A stretch of DNA of 64,000 bases from Flavobacteriaceae bacterium GF1 (GCA_009797885.1 WNKP01000006.1:124001-188000); one strand, 5' to 3'; counted from the stretch's first letter, positions 19,732-29,291 are shown. A program made the numbers and translations. Notes: generated from the letters alone by a model not told the origin.

Positions 19732-19777
19732 ATTTATTTTATAAATATAATTTAATAAAATATCTATTTGATAAATA
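19731..19777. promoter_or_regulatory. Candidate OxyR operator: two 17-bp palindromic half-sites 30 bp apart
   Basis: TATTTATTTTATAAATA at 19731-19747 and TATCTATTTGATAAATA at 19761-19777 match at 15 of 17 positions and start exactly 30 bp (about three helical turns) apart. The second site extends into ATAG, so CTAT...ATAG resembles the known OxyR half-site. The first touches the oxyR start codon, fitting autoregulation. A weak -7 (TTTTTTTG, 19791-19798) could serve the catalase gene. Confidence 0.6.
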
Positions 19778-19818
19778 TAGTGCAATCGTTTTTTTTTGTC
19801 AAAAAATAGTTAGATATC

Positions 19819-21357
19819 ATGAAAACATTTCACATTACCTTCATCTGTGCCTTGTTGGCCCTAAGTGTAACGGGACAGCAGATGACCACTAATTTTGGCG
19901 CTCCGGTAGGGGACAACCAAAACTCCAAAACCGCTGGGGAATATGGACCCGTGTTGTTGGAAGACATCCATTTGATTGAAAAATTGGCAGCTTTTGACCG
20001 GGAACGTATTCCGGAACGTGTCGTTCATGCCAGAGGCGCAGGTGCGTTTGGATATTTTGAGGCTTCAAAGGATATGTCCCTATTTACCATGGCCGTCCCA
20101 TTTCAGGAAGTCGGTAAAAAAACGGAGCTTGCCGTACGTTTTTCAACAGTGATCCATGGTAAGGGATCGCCAGAGACCGCAAGAGATCCCCGGGGATTTG
20201 CCGTAAAATTCTATACCGAAGATGGGAACTATGATATCGTGGGCAATAACTTGCCCGTATTCTTTATCAGGGATGCCATTAAATTTCCGGATATGGTCCA
20301 TTCCCTAAAACCTTCACCGGTTACGAACAAACAGGATCCCAATAGGTTCTTTGACTTTTTTTCGCACATCCCAGAGGCTACCCATATGCTCACCCGTGTG
20401 TACTCGGATTATGGTATCCCGGCAGGATATCAATTTATGAACGGCAGTAGTGTACATGGATTCAAATGGATCAATGGAAAAGGGGAGGTTACCTATGTAA
20501 AATACCATTGGGAATCAAAACAGGGTGAGAAAAACTTAACGGTTGCCGATGCCACCATGCAACAAGGTAAGGACTGGCAACATGCCACGGTAAGCTTAAG
20601 AAAGGATATTGATGAGGAACGGTTTCCCCAGTGGGATCTTTATGTACAAATGATTAAGCCTGAAGATATGCAGAACTTTGATTTTTGGCCCCTGGATGCT
20701 ACCAAGGATTGGCCTGCCAATGAAGTGGAACGCATCAGGATAGGAACAATGACCCTCAACAAAAACCCAATGAATTATTTTCAGGAGGTGGAATCCATCG
20801 CATTTTCCCCTGGCTCTTTGATCCCTGGGGTCGAAGCATCGGAAGATAGGCTATTGCAAGGTCGATTGTTCTCTTATTTTGATACCCACAGACATCGCCT
20901 TGGCCCAAATTATTTACAGATAGCGGTAAACAAACCCAGGGAAAAGGTGGTCAATTACAACTCGGATAGTTATTCGAGTGCCAGAAATGATGATTTTGTG
21001 AATGCGGATGTGAATTATCAACCAAGCTCAAAAACACCTACAACGGACAATAACAAATACAATTATGCTACACAGACCTTGGAGAAGGTGACCATAGGTC
21101 AGCAAAAAATTTCCAAAACCAATGATTTTAAGCAGGCAGGTGATTTTTACAGGAGCCTCACCAAAAAAGGGCAGGATAATCTGGTAAGCAACCTTCTTGG
21201 AGATTTGGGGCAGGTCAAGAGCAAGGACATCCAAAAAACCATGATTACCTACTTCTATAGGGCTGATAGGGATTTTGGAATGAAATTGGCTACTGGTCTG
21301 GGCTTTTCAATGAAGGATTTTTCCAAGGGAAGCTCTAAATACGGCAAGGTACGATAG
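19819..21357 (+). CDS. katA: Exported heme catalase
   Basis: 512 aa, clade-3-like small-subunit catalase. Signal peptide MKTFHITFICALLALSVTGQ points to export to the periplasm. Key residues: distal His70 in RVVHARGAGAFGYF, Asn144 in VGNNLPVFFIRD, and proximal heme Tyr in RLFSYFDTHRHRLG. It removes hydrogen peroxide. First gene of a katA-hemA-ank operon opposite oxyR, with a 61-bp gap to hemA. The C-terminal extension ends SSKYGKVR. Confidence 0.95.
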   Translation: MKTFHITFICALLALSVTGQQMTTNFGAPVGDNQNSKTAGEYGPVLLEDIHLIEKLAAFDRERIPERVVHARGAGAFGYFEASKDMSLFTMAVPFQEVGKKTELAVRFSTVIHGKGSPETARDPRGFAVKFYTEDGNYDIVGNNLPVFFIRDAIKFPDMVHSLKPSPVTNKQDPNRFFDFFSHIPEATHMLTRVYSDYGIPAGYQFMNGSSVHGFKWINGKGEVTYVKYHWESKQGEKNLTVADATMQQGKDWQHATVSLRKDIDEERFPQWDLYVQMIKPEDMQNFDFWPLDATKDWPANEVERIRIGTMTLNKNPMNYFQEVESIAFSPGSLIPGVEASEDRLLQGRLFSYFDTHRHRLGPNYLQIAVNKPREKVVNYNSDSYSSARNDDFVNADVNYQPSSKTPTTDNNKYNYATQTLEKVTIGQQKISKTNDFKQAGDFYRSLTKKGQDNLVSNLLGDLGQVKSKDIQKTMITYFYRADRDFGMKLATGLGFSMKDFSKGSSKYGKVR

Positions 21358-21417
21358 GGAATGGATAGGTCTGTGGTGTATGGCCTTACGCCGCAGATTT
21401 CTTAAAGAACAGTTACG

Positions 21418-22533
21418 ATGAAGAATAGAGTAATGTATGTGGGTATTGCCCATGAAACGGCTTCGGTTTCAGAAAGGGCCCATTACGCGCTCAATGATGG
21501 TCAAAAAGCGCAATTTATTGCCCGTCTAAAAAGGGAACTGTCCCTAAAAGGTGTGGTAGTATTGAGCACGTGCAACCGTACTGAAATTTATTTTGAGTCA
21601 TATGGGGCAACCCCTGACCTTGTGCGTGATGCTCTGATGGATTTTGTCAAGCCTGGGCATCTCGTCAATTTAAAAAGGTCGGTTTTCAAAATGTTTGATG
21701 ATACCCGGGAAACGGTACACCATCTGTTGAAGGTATCCAATGGCTTAAAATCTGCAATCATTGGGGACAAACAGATTATTACCCAAATAAAGGGGGCTTA
21801 TCAAGAAGCACTTAAAAACCGGGATCAGGGTTCATTGTTGGAAAGGGCCTTTCAATCCGTGTTCAAAAGTCATAAGAGAATTTCCAGGGAATCGCTTTAC
21901 CAGAATGGAAGCACCTCTGCCGCCTACCTTTCCATAAAGATGGTTAAGCAATTTTTGGCCAAACGGCCCCTATCCCAAAACAAACTGTTGCTGATCGGAG
22001 CAGGCCAGATAACACAGGATATACTCAAATACCTGGGGAAGTTTGGGTTGACCAATGTGTTCATTGCCAACAGAACGGCGGAAAAGGCAATTAAATTGGC
22101 AGAGCAATATGCCTTGGGCATCTACGACTGGAACCGTGTACTCCAAAATGATCTGTCCTCTTTTGATGCTATAATTTCTGCAGTAGGAAACCAAAAGCAT
22201 TTGGTAAGATCAATTAAAAAGTACGACAAAAAGCGAATATGGATTGATTTAGCGATGCCTTCAAATATTGACAAGGCCATTTCCAATCCCTTCAATACCA
22301 TTTACAATATTGATGAGATCAGTAAAAAGATAGACATGGCCAATCAGGACCATTTAAGGGCCATACCTGTTGTGGAAGCCATTATTGAAGAGGAATTGGA
22401 TGCTTTTATGTCCTGGGCGAATAGGAATGCCACATGCTATATTTTCCATGTCGACAAAAAAATGCACGGCTCTCAGACCGTGATCGCTTCGACAACCATA
22501 AAAGGGGCAGGTGAAATATATCTGGCCAGTTAA
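21418..22533 (+). CDS. hemA: Glutamyl-tRNA reductase-like protein with shortened C-terminus
   Basis: 371 aa. Catalytic Cys52 lies in LSTCNRTEIYFES, and an NADPH Rossmann motif LLIGAGQITQDIL and NRTAEKA follow. Canonical enzymes are over 410 aa; here the sequence stops soon after the EEELDAFMSWANR helix, so most of the C-terminal dimerisation domain is missing. The enzyme makes glutamate-1-semialdehyde for heme. Its place between catalase and the ankyrin gene suggests a second, stress-induced copy supplying heme for the catalase; the housekeeping copy would be elsewhere. Whether the short form is active is unknown. Confidence 0.85.
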   Translation: MKNRVMYVGIAHETASVSERAHYALNDGQKAQFIARLKRELSLKGVVVLSTCNRTEIYFESYGATPDLVRDALMDFVKPGHLVNLKRSVFKMFDDTRETVHHLLKVSNGLKSAIIGDKQIITQIKGAYQEALKNRDQGSLLERAFQSVFKSHKRISRESLYQNGSTSAAYLSIKMVKQFLAKRPLSQNKLLLIGAGQITQDILKYLGKFGLTNVFIANRTAEKAIKLAEQYALGIYDWNRVLQNDLSSFDAIISAVGNQKHLVRSIKKYDKKRIWIDLAMPSNIDKAISNPFNTIYNIDEISKKIDMANQDHLRAIPVVEAIIEEELDAFMSWANRNATCYIFHVDKKMHGSQTVIASTTIKGAGEIYLAS

Positions 22534-22549
22534 TCCAAATAACAATACA

Positions 22550-23071
22550 ATGAAAAAAAAATTAATTATCCTGATAGGGGTTATGGCAACAAATATGATC
22601 AAGGCCCAGACCACTATTTATGATGCGTGCAGAAAGGGTGACCTTAGTAGAGTGCGCGAACTGATAATGGAGACTACCGACCTGGTAAATCAAAGGGATC
22701 CGATGGGATTTAGCCCGCTGATTTTGGCGGTATATAACGACCGGCCAAAAGTAGTGGAACTGTTGATTCAGGCAGGGGCAGATGTCAATGCCTATGATAA
22801 ATTCGGGAATACGGCTTTAATGGGCGCAATTTTCAAGGGCTATCTACATCAGGTAGAAACGCTTGTGGAAGCTGGAGCGGATGTAAATCAACAAAATTAT
22901 AATAAGGCAACTGCCCTAACCTTTGCCGCCACTTTTGGAGGGGAGGAACTCGCAAAACTACTGATGAAAGCCGGTGGCGACCCATCCATTAAGGACAATC
23001 AGGGAAAGACACCCTTGGACCATGCCATCTTTCAGGGAAACAATGCGGTGGTAGCGGTTTTCATGAACTAA
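22550..23071 (+). CDS. Exported ankyrin-repeat protein (AnkB-like catalase partner)
   Basis: 173 aa from ATG 22550. Signal peptide MKKKLIILIGVMATNMIKAQ is followed by four to five ankyrin repeats (GFSPLILAVYNDRPKVVELL, GNTALMGAIFKGYLHQVETL, ATALTFAATFGGEELAKLL, GKTPLDHAIFQGNNAVVAVF). Ankyrin proteins encoded next to catalases are known, for example ankB with katB in Pseudomonas aeruginosa, where the ankyrin protein supports catalase activity. Its export signal matches that of the catalase. Last gene of the operon, before a strong terminator. Confidence 0.85.
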   Translation: MKKKLIILIGVMATNMIKAQTTIYDACRKGDLSRVRELIMETTDLVNQRDPMGFSPLILAVYNDRPKVVELLIQAGADVNAYDKFGNTALMGAIFKGYLHQVETLVEAGADVNQQNYNKATALTFAATFGGEELAKLLMKAGGDPSIKDNQGKTPLDHAIFQGNNAVVAVFMN

Positions 23072-23147
23072 GGTTACATTTCGAATAGTCCACTGATACG
23101 GTTGGAACGGGATAAAAGTTCCAAATGGAATGCTTTAGTGCCGTCCC

Positions 23148-23178
23148 AAAAAAAGGCTCCATTTTTGGAGCCTTTTTT
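23148..23178. terminator. Bidirectional intrinsic terminator between katA operon and nrdA
   Basis: AAAAAGGCTCC pairs perfectly with GGAGCCTTTTT across an ATTTTT loop, with A and T tracts on the two flanks, so it can stop transcription from both convergent operons. Confidence 0.85.
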
Positions 23179-23246
23179 GATTCTGCCATATGATGTGGAT
23201 GCATAAAAAACAAATCAACCGGTGTAGGGTGGGTCAATGCTGTTGG

Positions 23247-25037
23247 TTACGCCTCACAACTGGCACATTCTTTTTTTTGTTTAAATTTTTGTGCGGCATT
23301 CATACTGTGCTGGTAGTACAGGGATTTTAGGCCCAACTTCCAGGCGGTGACATGAATTTTATTGACATCCTTTGTTGGCATATCCGGATGCACGATGATG
23401 TTTACGGACTGTCCCTGATCAATATGGTTTTGCCTATTGGCCGCTTGGTATACAATGTCCAATTGGTCTATTTCGGAATAGGTTTTGAAGACCGCTTTTT
23501 CATCATCCGTCAAGAATTCCAAGTGTTGGACGGAGCCATCACGGTCGCGAATGCTTTTCCAAACTTCCGAGGTGTTCATGCCCTTTTCTTCCAACAGATC
23601 CCTTAAATACTGGTTTTTAATGGTCACTTTTATTTTGGCAATGTCCTTTACATAAATGTTGGACCAAATGGGCTCAATGCCTTGTGAAACCTGCCCTAAA
23701 ATAAAAGCGGACGATGTGGTGGGCGCAATGGCATTCAACGTAGCGTTACGCCTTCCGTAGCCCTTAAGCACCTTTGGTTCGCCAAAACGTGCCGCCAACT
23801 CCTGGGATGCTTTGTAGGATCGGTCTTTCATGGCCTTGAAGATCTCACTGTTCAAATCATAGGCCTCTTGGCTGTTAAAGGCCAACATTTTGGATTGTAA
23901 AAGCGAATGCCATCCCAAGGCCCCCAAGCCCAAAGCCCTGTTTTCCTTTGCAAAATTATAGGCCCTTTCCATGAACAAAAAGGTTTGGCGGTCGTCCCTA
24001 TCCGAGGAATCCCGATACGCATCCAATTTTTCGATAAATTCAGTAATCACCGCATCCAGGAAGAATACCATGGTTTCCACCGCATCCGTGTTTTTCCATT
24101 TGTCATAGTGCAAGAGGTTGATGCTGGAAAGTACACAAACAAAGGACCAATTGTCATTGGACGGTAACATGATCTCCGTACAAAGGTTACTTGCGTAAAT
24201 ACGGTGCTGCTTTTCCTGATATACATCCACGGAACCATTGTTGGCATTGTCCGAGAAGAAAACATAGGGATAGCCCATTTCCCCTCTGCGCTGCAATACC
24301 TTGGCCCAAACCGTGCGTTTTTCCACGTCCCCATCCACCATTTCCTGCATCCATTGGTTGCCAACGGTGACTCCGTGGGTCAATTGCTGAATGGGGTTTC
24401 CTTCGGTACCTATTTCCAAAAACTCCATGATGTCCGGATGATCAATGGGTAAATAGGGGGAAAAACGACCCCTGCGCACGGAACCTTGGCTCACCACATC
24501 CACCATGGATTCAAACAATTGCATAATATGCACTGCTCCGGATGCCTCACCATTATTTTTAACGGGGGCACCTCGATGACGGATTTTTCCAAAATACCCG
24601 GAAGTACCACCGCCCAATTTGGACATCATGCCCACCTCTGATTGGGTATAAAGGATATTGCCCATGTCATCATCAATATGGGAACCAAAACAGCTAATGG
24701 GAAGCCCACGTTCCTTTCCAAAATTGGACCATACGGGGGAGGCCAGGGAAAAGAATCCTTCGGACATATAATTGTAAAATTTGTCCGAATAACCCGGAAT
24801 CTGCAAAATTTGTTCCGCACGATCGGCAATTTCCCGGATACGGCCTTCCGGCGAAATCCCTTCGGTGAGATAACCAGAGGCCAAAAATTGTCGGCTATAC
24901 TCATTGAGCCATTGGAACCCCTCGGCGTCCTTTTCCGGTTTTAGGGTGGACAAGGCCTCTTTTCTGGCATTGACCAGGGTTTGGGTGGTATTCTCTTTGG
25001 TGAGTTCGGCGTGTTGTGTATGGGTGCTTTTTTCCAT
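23247..25037 (-). CDS. nrdA: Class I ribonucleoside-diphosphate reductase, alpha subunit (no ATP-cone)
   Basis: 596 aa. Active-site motifs: PISCFGSH (first redox Cys), NLCTEIML (radical Cys and Glu), FVCVLSSINL (second Cys), and the C-terminal shuttle KKECASCEA. It reduces ribonucleotides to deoxyribonucleotides. The protein is short and begins directly with the catalytic fold, lacking the N-terminal ATP-cone found in many NrdA. The activity regulator is instead on NrdB, encoded 3 bp upstream. nrdB-nrdA form an operon. Confidence 0.95.
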   Translation of the reverse strand: MEKSTHTQHAELTKENTTQTLVNARKEALSTLKPEKDAEGFQWLNEYSRQFLASGYLTEGISPEGRIREIADRAEQILQIPGYSDKFYNYMSEGFFSLASPVWSNFGKERGLPISCFGSHIDDDMGNILYTQSEVGMMSKLGGGTSGYFGKIRHRGAPVKNNGEASGAVHIMQLFESMVDVVSQGSVRRGRFSPYLPIDHPDIMEFLEIGTEGNPIQQLTHGVTVGNQWMQEMVDGDVEKRTVWAKVLQRRGEMGYPYVFFSDNANNGSVDVYQEKQHRIYASNLCTEIMLPSNDNWSFVCVLSSINLLHYDKWKNTDAVETMVFFLDAVITEFIEKLDAYRDSSDRDDRQTFLFMERAYNFAKENRALGLGALGWHSLLQSKMLAFNSQEAYDLNSEIFKAMKDRSYKASQELAARFGEPKVLKGYGRRNATLNAIAPTTSSAFILGQVSQGIEPIWSNIYVKDIAKIKVTIKNQYLRDLLEEKGMNTSEVWKSIRDRDGSVQHLEFLTDDEKAVFKTYSEIDQLDIVYQAANRQNHIDQGQSVNIIVHPDMPTKDVNKIHVTAWKLGLKSLYYQHSMNAAQKFKQKKECASCEA

Positions 25038-25040
25038 GGG

Positions 25041-26315
25041 TTAAAAAAGATCGTCGCTGGTTATACTTTGTGTTCTTTTGCTATAATTGATGGATCGTTT
25101 CACGAAGAAATCCCCGTGTTTTGTTCCTATAATTTCGTCATCAAACCATTCGGTCTGGGCCAATAGGTCTGGGTCTACCTCAAAAACCTTGGCTATTCCA
25201 ATACTTTCCAGGGAATTGTTGAAACGGTTTTTAATGAATTCGTTCACCACGGCCTTGGGCAGGAAATCAATCTCTCCGTCCTCAAAAATCCAGTCCACAA
25301 TTCGGCTTTCGGCAAGGAAGGCATCTTCACACAACTGCTGGATCATGGCATGATATGCTTCATCGAACCATTCCGGATGCTCTTTCTTTATGATGTTGAT
25401 TACGTCAATTCCAAAATCCCCATGTATCTGCTCCTCCTTGGAAGTGGCCTCCACAACATTGGAGATGCCCTTTAGCATGTTCTTATGCTTGTTGAAGGCC
25501 ATAATAATCAAAAACTGGGAAAAGAGGGAAACGTGTTCTATGAACAGGGAGAACAGCAAAATCGACTCGGCATACTCTTTATTGTCCTCACTTTTGGCAT
25601 TTTTCAATGCGGTTTCCAGGTACTGGACCCGCTTCATGATAACGGGTTTTTTCTTTAAGGTTTCAAACTCACGGTTCAACCCCAAAATTTCCAAAAGATG
25701 GGAATAGGCGTCATGGTGCCTCACTTCACTTTCGGCAAAGGTGGCCCCCACAGAACCAATTTCTGGTTTGGGCATGCGGTGGTAGATATCCCCCCAAAAA
25801 GTCTTTACGGCCACCTCAATTTGTGAAATGGCCAACATGGTATTCTTTATGGCACTTCGTTCCACACTCGTCAATCGGGACTTGAAATCCTGAATATCGC
25901 TGGTGAAATTGAACTCGGTATGTATCCAATACGAATGGCGGATGGCGGGGACGTATTCATACAGCTCTGGGTATTCGTAAGGCTTTAAGTTGATGCGTTT
26001 TTCAAAAATGTTGGACTTTCTGCTTTGGGCCTGTTGGTTTCGATAAATGATATAGGCTTTGGCCACATCCTGGAATTCACTGAGCATTAATTTTTGCTCA
26101 ACAATATCCTGTACTTCCTCTACAGTAGGAACGTAATCCTTAACTTGGGCCTTGCGCTCGATCAATGCAGCATATACCTGCTCTGCAATGGTCTGGGCAT
26201 CGCCCATTTCGCCGTGATTGACAGCGGTCATGGCCTTTAAAACCGCGTTGGTGATTTTGAAAAGCTCAAAGGGTTTGGTACTAAAATCCCTTTTAGTAAT
26301 TTGGGTAATTTCCAT
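25041..26315 (-). CDS. nrdB: Ribonucleotide reductase beta subunit with N-terminal ATP-cone
   Basis: 424 aa from ATG 26315 (MEITQITKRDF); the longer frame to 26381 has no support. Residues 2-92 form an ATP-cone (ITKRDFSTKPFELFKITNAV ... VEEVQDIVEQ ... AKAYIIYR). The ferritin-like radical domain follows with metal ligands in SEVRHHDAYSH; the residue four after the His is Tyr, the position of the radical Tyr122 of E. coli NrdB. NrdB proteins with an ATP-cone are described from the flavobacterium Leeuwenhoekiella blandensis, where dATP drives inactive NrdB oligomers. Metal type cannot be decided from sequence. Confidence 0.93.
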   Translation of the reverse strand: MEITQITKRDFSTKPFELFKITNAVLKAMTAVNHGEMGDAQTIAEQVYAALIERKAQVKDYVPTVEEVQDIVEQKLMLSEFQDVAKAYIIYRNQQAQSRKSNIFEKRINLKPYEYPELYEYVPAIRHSYWIHTEFNFTSDIQDFKSRLTSVERSAIKNTMLAISQIEVAVKTFWGDIYHRMPKPEIGSVGATFAESEVRHHDAYSHLLEILGLNREFETLKKKPVIMKRVQYLETALKNAKSEDNKEYAESILLFSLFIEHVSLFSQFLIIMAFNKHKNMLKGISNVVEATSKEEQIHGDFGIDVINIIKKEHPEWFDEAYHAMIQQLCEDAFLAESRIVDWIFEDGEIDFLPKAVVNEFIKNRFNNSLESIGIAKVFEVDPDLLAQTEWFDDEIIGTKHGDFFVKRSINYSKRTQSITSDDLF

Positions 26316-26717
26316 AAAGTGTCTGAATAAAATTGGAACCGTCCTAAAAACAGCGAAGTAAAATTCACATTTTCTTGACATTGATTTTACATCATCGAAT
26401 TTTGATTCTCAACAATGTTATCAACAGGGGTGTTTTTCCCGTGACAGAAAACCGTTTTTAATTAAAAAATAAATTGTAAGTATTTGAAAGTAAGTGTTTT
26501 GTATTCTAACGGCTATGGGTCCCACTAAAACGAACCATGAATTTCGATACTCCTTTTTAAGTGTAAAGCTATTAGGTTGGGGGCTTGGATTTTGATGTCG
26601 ATTTAGACCTTTAAAATTAGGGAATTGACGCTCCTATGATCCAATTTTCCACCTGGGAAAGTGTAAAAAATGTTGGATGGATGATGAAAGGTACTTTCCT
26701 TGGAAAATTTAAATTTT
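26316..26717. other. Intergenic region upstream of nrdB
   Basis: About 400 bp between divergent-tail glycerate kinase and nrdB, both on the minus strand. No NrdR box, -7 element or terminator was recognised. A TTATCAACA word at about 26408-26416 resembles a DnaA box but stands alone. Confidence 0.4.
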
Positions 26718-27860
26718 TCAGTAAAGGGACATGTCCTTCTTTAAAACTTTGCAAAAGTTGAAGGCAGCGATGACCAGATTTTCATAGCTCGAGCCCATGG
26801 CCTCCTCCAGGGTCTGAAAATTCCGAAGTATGGAGGTGGTATAAGTAATCCCCAAGGTCTCTTGTTCCGAAATGGAAAGATCGATAATGCCACAAATCGC
26901 CGCAACGTCGGTTCGTTGTTTCATTGCCGATTCCAATACGCCGGCAATGGTTTTTCCCGAAAGGGTCTGACTGTCCAATTTACCTTCTCCGGTAATGATC
27001 CAATTGGCATCCCTAATAACGGCGTCAAAATCCGCAATTTCCTTTATAAAGCCTATTCCCGAAATCAATGAGGCATTCAAAAAGGCCATGGCACCCCCAC
27101 CCAGGCCGCCGGCAGCTCCCGCCCCGGGGATACGTTGAACGTCCAACCCAAAATGGTTTTTTATGGCTGTTGAAAATGTCCGTAGGCCCTTATCCAAAAA
27201 AACGACTTCTTCCACTGTTGCGCCTTTTTGCGGACCATAAACGTATGCCGCTCCGTTGGGCCCGTAAAAAGGATTGTCCACATCACAGGCAACCCTTACT
27301 TTGGTCTGCGCTAACCCCTTATGAAGGGTGTCGGACACAATACGTTTTACTTTTTCCAGGTTCCCGCCAATGGGATTGATCGTATTTCCGTTATGGTCCA
27401 GAAATCGATACCCCAGGGCATGGGCCATTCCCATACCGCCATCGTTGGTCGCGCTACCGCCAATGCCCAGAATGATTTCATGGGCACCCCTGTCCAGGGC
27501 ATCTGCAATAAGTTGACCGGTACCAAGGGAAGTGGTATCCATACAATTGAGTTCCGCAGGTTTTAACAATCGATGCCCCGAAGCTTCCGACATCTCAATA
27601 AAGGCAATTTTGCGTCTCTTGGAGAAGAGGTAAGTAGCCTCAATGTCCCGAAACAAGGGATCCTTGACCTGCACTTTTATTTCATGGGCATTGAGGTAGT
27701 CCTTAACCACTTCCATGGTGCCATCACCGCCATCGGCCAGCGGTTTCTTGATGATTACGGCCGTTGGGAATACTTTGCGGATTCCTTCCTCAACCGCTTC
27801 ACAGAACTCAAGTCCCGTTAAAGAGCCCTTAAACTTATCGGGTGCAAGTACAAACTTCAT
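26718..27860 (-). CDS. Glycerate kinase (GarK/GlxK type)
   Basis: 380 aa. The family start MKFVLAPDKFKGSLTGLEFCEA, ADGGDGTMEVV, LGIGGSATNDGGMGMAHALG (nucleotide/substrate loop) and PGAGAAGGLGGGAMAF, TGEGKLDSQTLSGK are all present. It phosphorylates D-glycerate. Stands alone with no glyoxylate or garlic pathway genes nearby. Confidence 0.93.
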   Translation of the reverse strand: MKFVLAPDKFKGSLTGLEFCEAVEEGIRKVFPTAVIIKKPLADGGDGTMEVVKDYLNAHEIKVQVKDPLFRDIEATYLFSKRRKIAFIEMSEASGHRLLKPAELNCMDTTSLGTGQLIADALDRGAHEIILGIGGSATNDGGMGMAHALGYRFLDHNGNTINPIGGNLEKVKRIVSDTLHKGLAQTKVRVACDVDNPFYGPNGAAYVYGPQKGATVEEVVFLDKGLRTFSTAIKNHFGLDVQRIPGAGAAGGLGGGAMAFLNASLISGIGFIKEIADFDAVIRDANWIITGEGKLDSQTLSGKTIAGVLESAMKQRTDVAAICGIIDLSISEQETLGITYTTSILRNFQTLEEAMGSSYENLVIAAFNFCKVLKKDMSLY

Positions 27861-27949
27861 TGGCTAAATTAGTCATCAAGTAAGGTAGCCAAAAAAATCA
27901 CAAATCGAATAAAAAACCCGCCCTTTTATAGCTGCCACGAAATTGCGGC

Positions 27950-28729
27950 TTAATTTACTTCCTGCATTTGCCTTATTTGTTTTAGGAGCACTTTTTTGGG
28001 GGTAAAGGGAATCATTTTCATCATTACTTTTTGTGAAGTGGTAAGCCCGGAAACCACATCAAGTTTACCTTGCATCATTCCGTTGTACCCATCTTCCGCA
28101 ACACTTCTTGCGCTTACCGTTTTTTCAAATAGATTGGTCTTGTCCATGCCGGAGGTTTTGGCAAATTCGGTTTCGGTGGCTCCGGGCATGAGGTTTGTGA
28201 CCGTAATTTTAGTGTCATATAGCTCTTCCGCAATGGCGTTACTGAAGAAGGTAACATAGGCCTTTGTAGCAAAATAAACCGCCTGTAACGGGCCGGGCAT
28301 AAAGCTGGCCGTGGAAGAGGTGTTCAATATTTTACCGTCATTTCTTTTGACCATGTCCGGCAAAAAGAACCGGGTCAATGCCGTTAAGGCCGTAATGTTT
28401 AGATTGATCATACTTAAGTCCTGTTCCCATGGACGTTCGTGGAATTTGCCATGACCCCCAAATCCAGCATTGTTGATGAGGTAATCAATTTGAATCCCGG
28501 CGGCCTTTACTTCGTCATAGATCAGTTTGGCGGCATGGGGATCGGTCAAATCCCTGGCCATGATTTCCACTTGAACCGAATGCTTTTCTTCCAGTTCCGA
28601 CTTTAAGACCTCAAGTTTGTCCTTGCTTCTGGCAATCAACACCAAATCCCCGCCTTTTTCTGCGTGGATTTTTGCGAGTTCCTTACCAATTCCACTTGAG
28701 GCTCCTGTGATTAATGCTACTTTTTTCAT
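27950..28729 (-). CDS. Short-chain dehydrogenase/reductase (DltE/YqjQ-like)
   Basis: 259 aa. Classical SDR features: ALITGASSGIGKELA (cofactor loop), NNAGFGGHG, Ser in STASF and YFATKAY (YxxxK catalytic pair). Specificity is unknown. Second gene after the TetR regulator with a 40-bp gap that contains a copy of the regulator's candidate operator, so it is likely the controlled gene. Confidence 0.9.
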   Translation of the reverse strand: MKKVALITGASSGIGKELAKIHAEKGGDLVLIARSKDKLEVLKSELEEKHSVQVEIMARDLTDPHAAKLIYDEVKAAGIQIDYLINNAGFGGHGKFHERPWEQDLSMINLNITALTALTRFFLPDMVKRNDGKILNTSSTASFMPGPLQAVYFATKAYVTFFSNAIAEELYDTKITVTNLMPGATETEFAKTSGMDKTNLFEKTVSARSVAEDGYNGMMQGKLDVVSGLTTSQKVMMKMIPFTPKKVLLKQIRQMQEVN

Positions 28730-28734
28730 AATGT

Positions 28735-28748
28735 GTGAGTACTTACTT
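28735..28748. promoter_or_regulatory. Second TetR operator copy, in front of the SDR gene
   Basis: GTGAGTACTTACTT matches the palindrome before the tetR gene (29294-29309) at 12 of 15 aligned positions and lies at the same distance, 5-6 bp, upstream of a start codon. Confidence 0.5.
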
Positions 28749-28769
28749 ATAATTGTTTTAAAAATTTTT

Positions 28770-29291
28770 TTAGAGGTTATATTTTTTAAGCAAAAAGCTT
28801 TTTAAAGGTGCTTGACTGTCCAATCCTTCCTTGATGATGCCCCCGGCAATCCCTTCGAGTAAATGGTTCAGTAGTTCTGCTTCTTTTTTTGATTCGTCAT
28901 AGCCCAGTTGTTCAAAGGCCCATTGGAGTTTGTCAATAAAGGGCTGCATTTTTTCACGGCCGGAAATCTCCAACTCCCATTTTAATTTAAACTGTAGTTT
29001 CCAAAAATGGTATTCACTTTTTTTGACCTCAAAAGGCAGGGTTATGGCCTTCCAAAGTACCTGTTTGGGGTCTTGTTCCGCAATGATATGGGCATATAAA
29101 GCAGTTGCCTTTTCAAAGGCTTGAACCAAAATGGCATCCAAAAGCCCTTGTTTGTTTTTGTAATGCCTAAATATCAACCCTTCGGAAACACCGGCGTGTT
29201 TTGCTATTTTGTTTGTAGGTACCGCATTATAGCCCTCCGTTGCAAATAACTCAAGTGCCGAACTAAGAATTTTTTCCTGCTTCTCCGTCAT
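28770..29291 (-). CDS. TetR-family transcriptional repressor
   Basis: 173 aa. The N-terminal HTH is clear: LFATEGYNAVPTNKIAKHAG and VSEGLIFRHYKNKQGLLDAI. The C-terminal ligand domain is unspecific. A perfect palindrome covers the predicted transcription start directly in front of the gene, suggesting autorepression, and a second copy precedes the SDR gene. Confidence 0.9.
   Translation of the reverse strand: MTEKQEKILSSALELFATEGYNAVPTNKIAKHAGVSEGLIFRHYKNKQGLLDAILVQAFEKATALYAHIIAEQDPKQVLWKAITLPFEVKKSEYHFWKLQFKLKWELEISGREKMQPFIDKLQWAFEQLGYDESKKEAELLNHLLEGIAGGIIKEGLDSQAPLKSFLLKKYNL

Noticed and set aside
19732-19785. Upstream start for OxyR adding 18 residues
   Set aside because: It would translate the palindromic operator DNA, and the LysR HTH starts naturally at 19731.
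26405-26420. TTATCAACA word upstream of nrdB as a possible DnaA box or origin
   Set aside because: A single imperfect box with no cluster, no AT-rich unwinding element and no dnaA/dnaN nearby.
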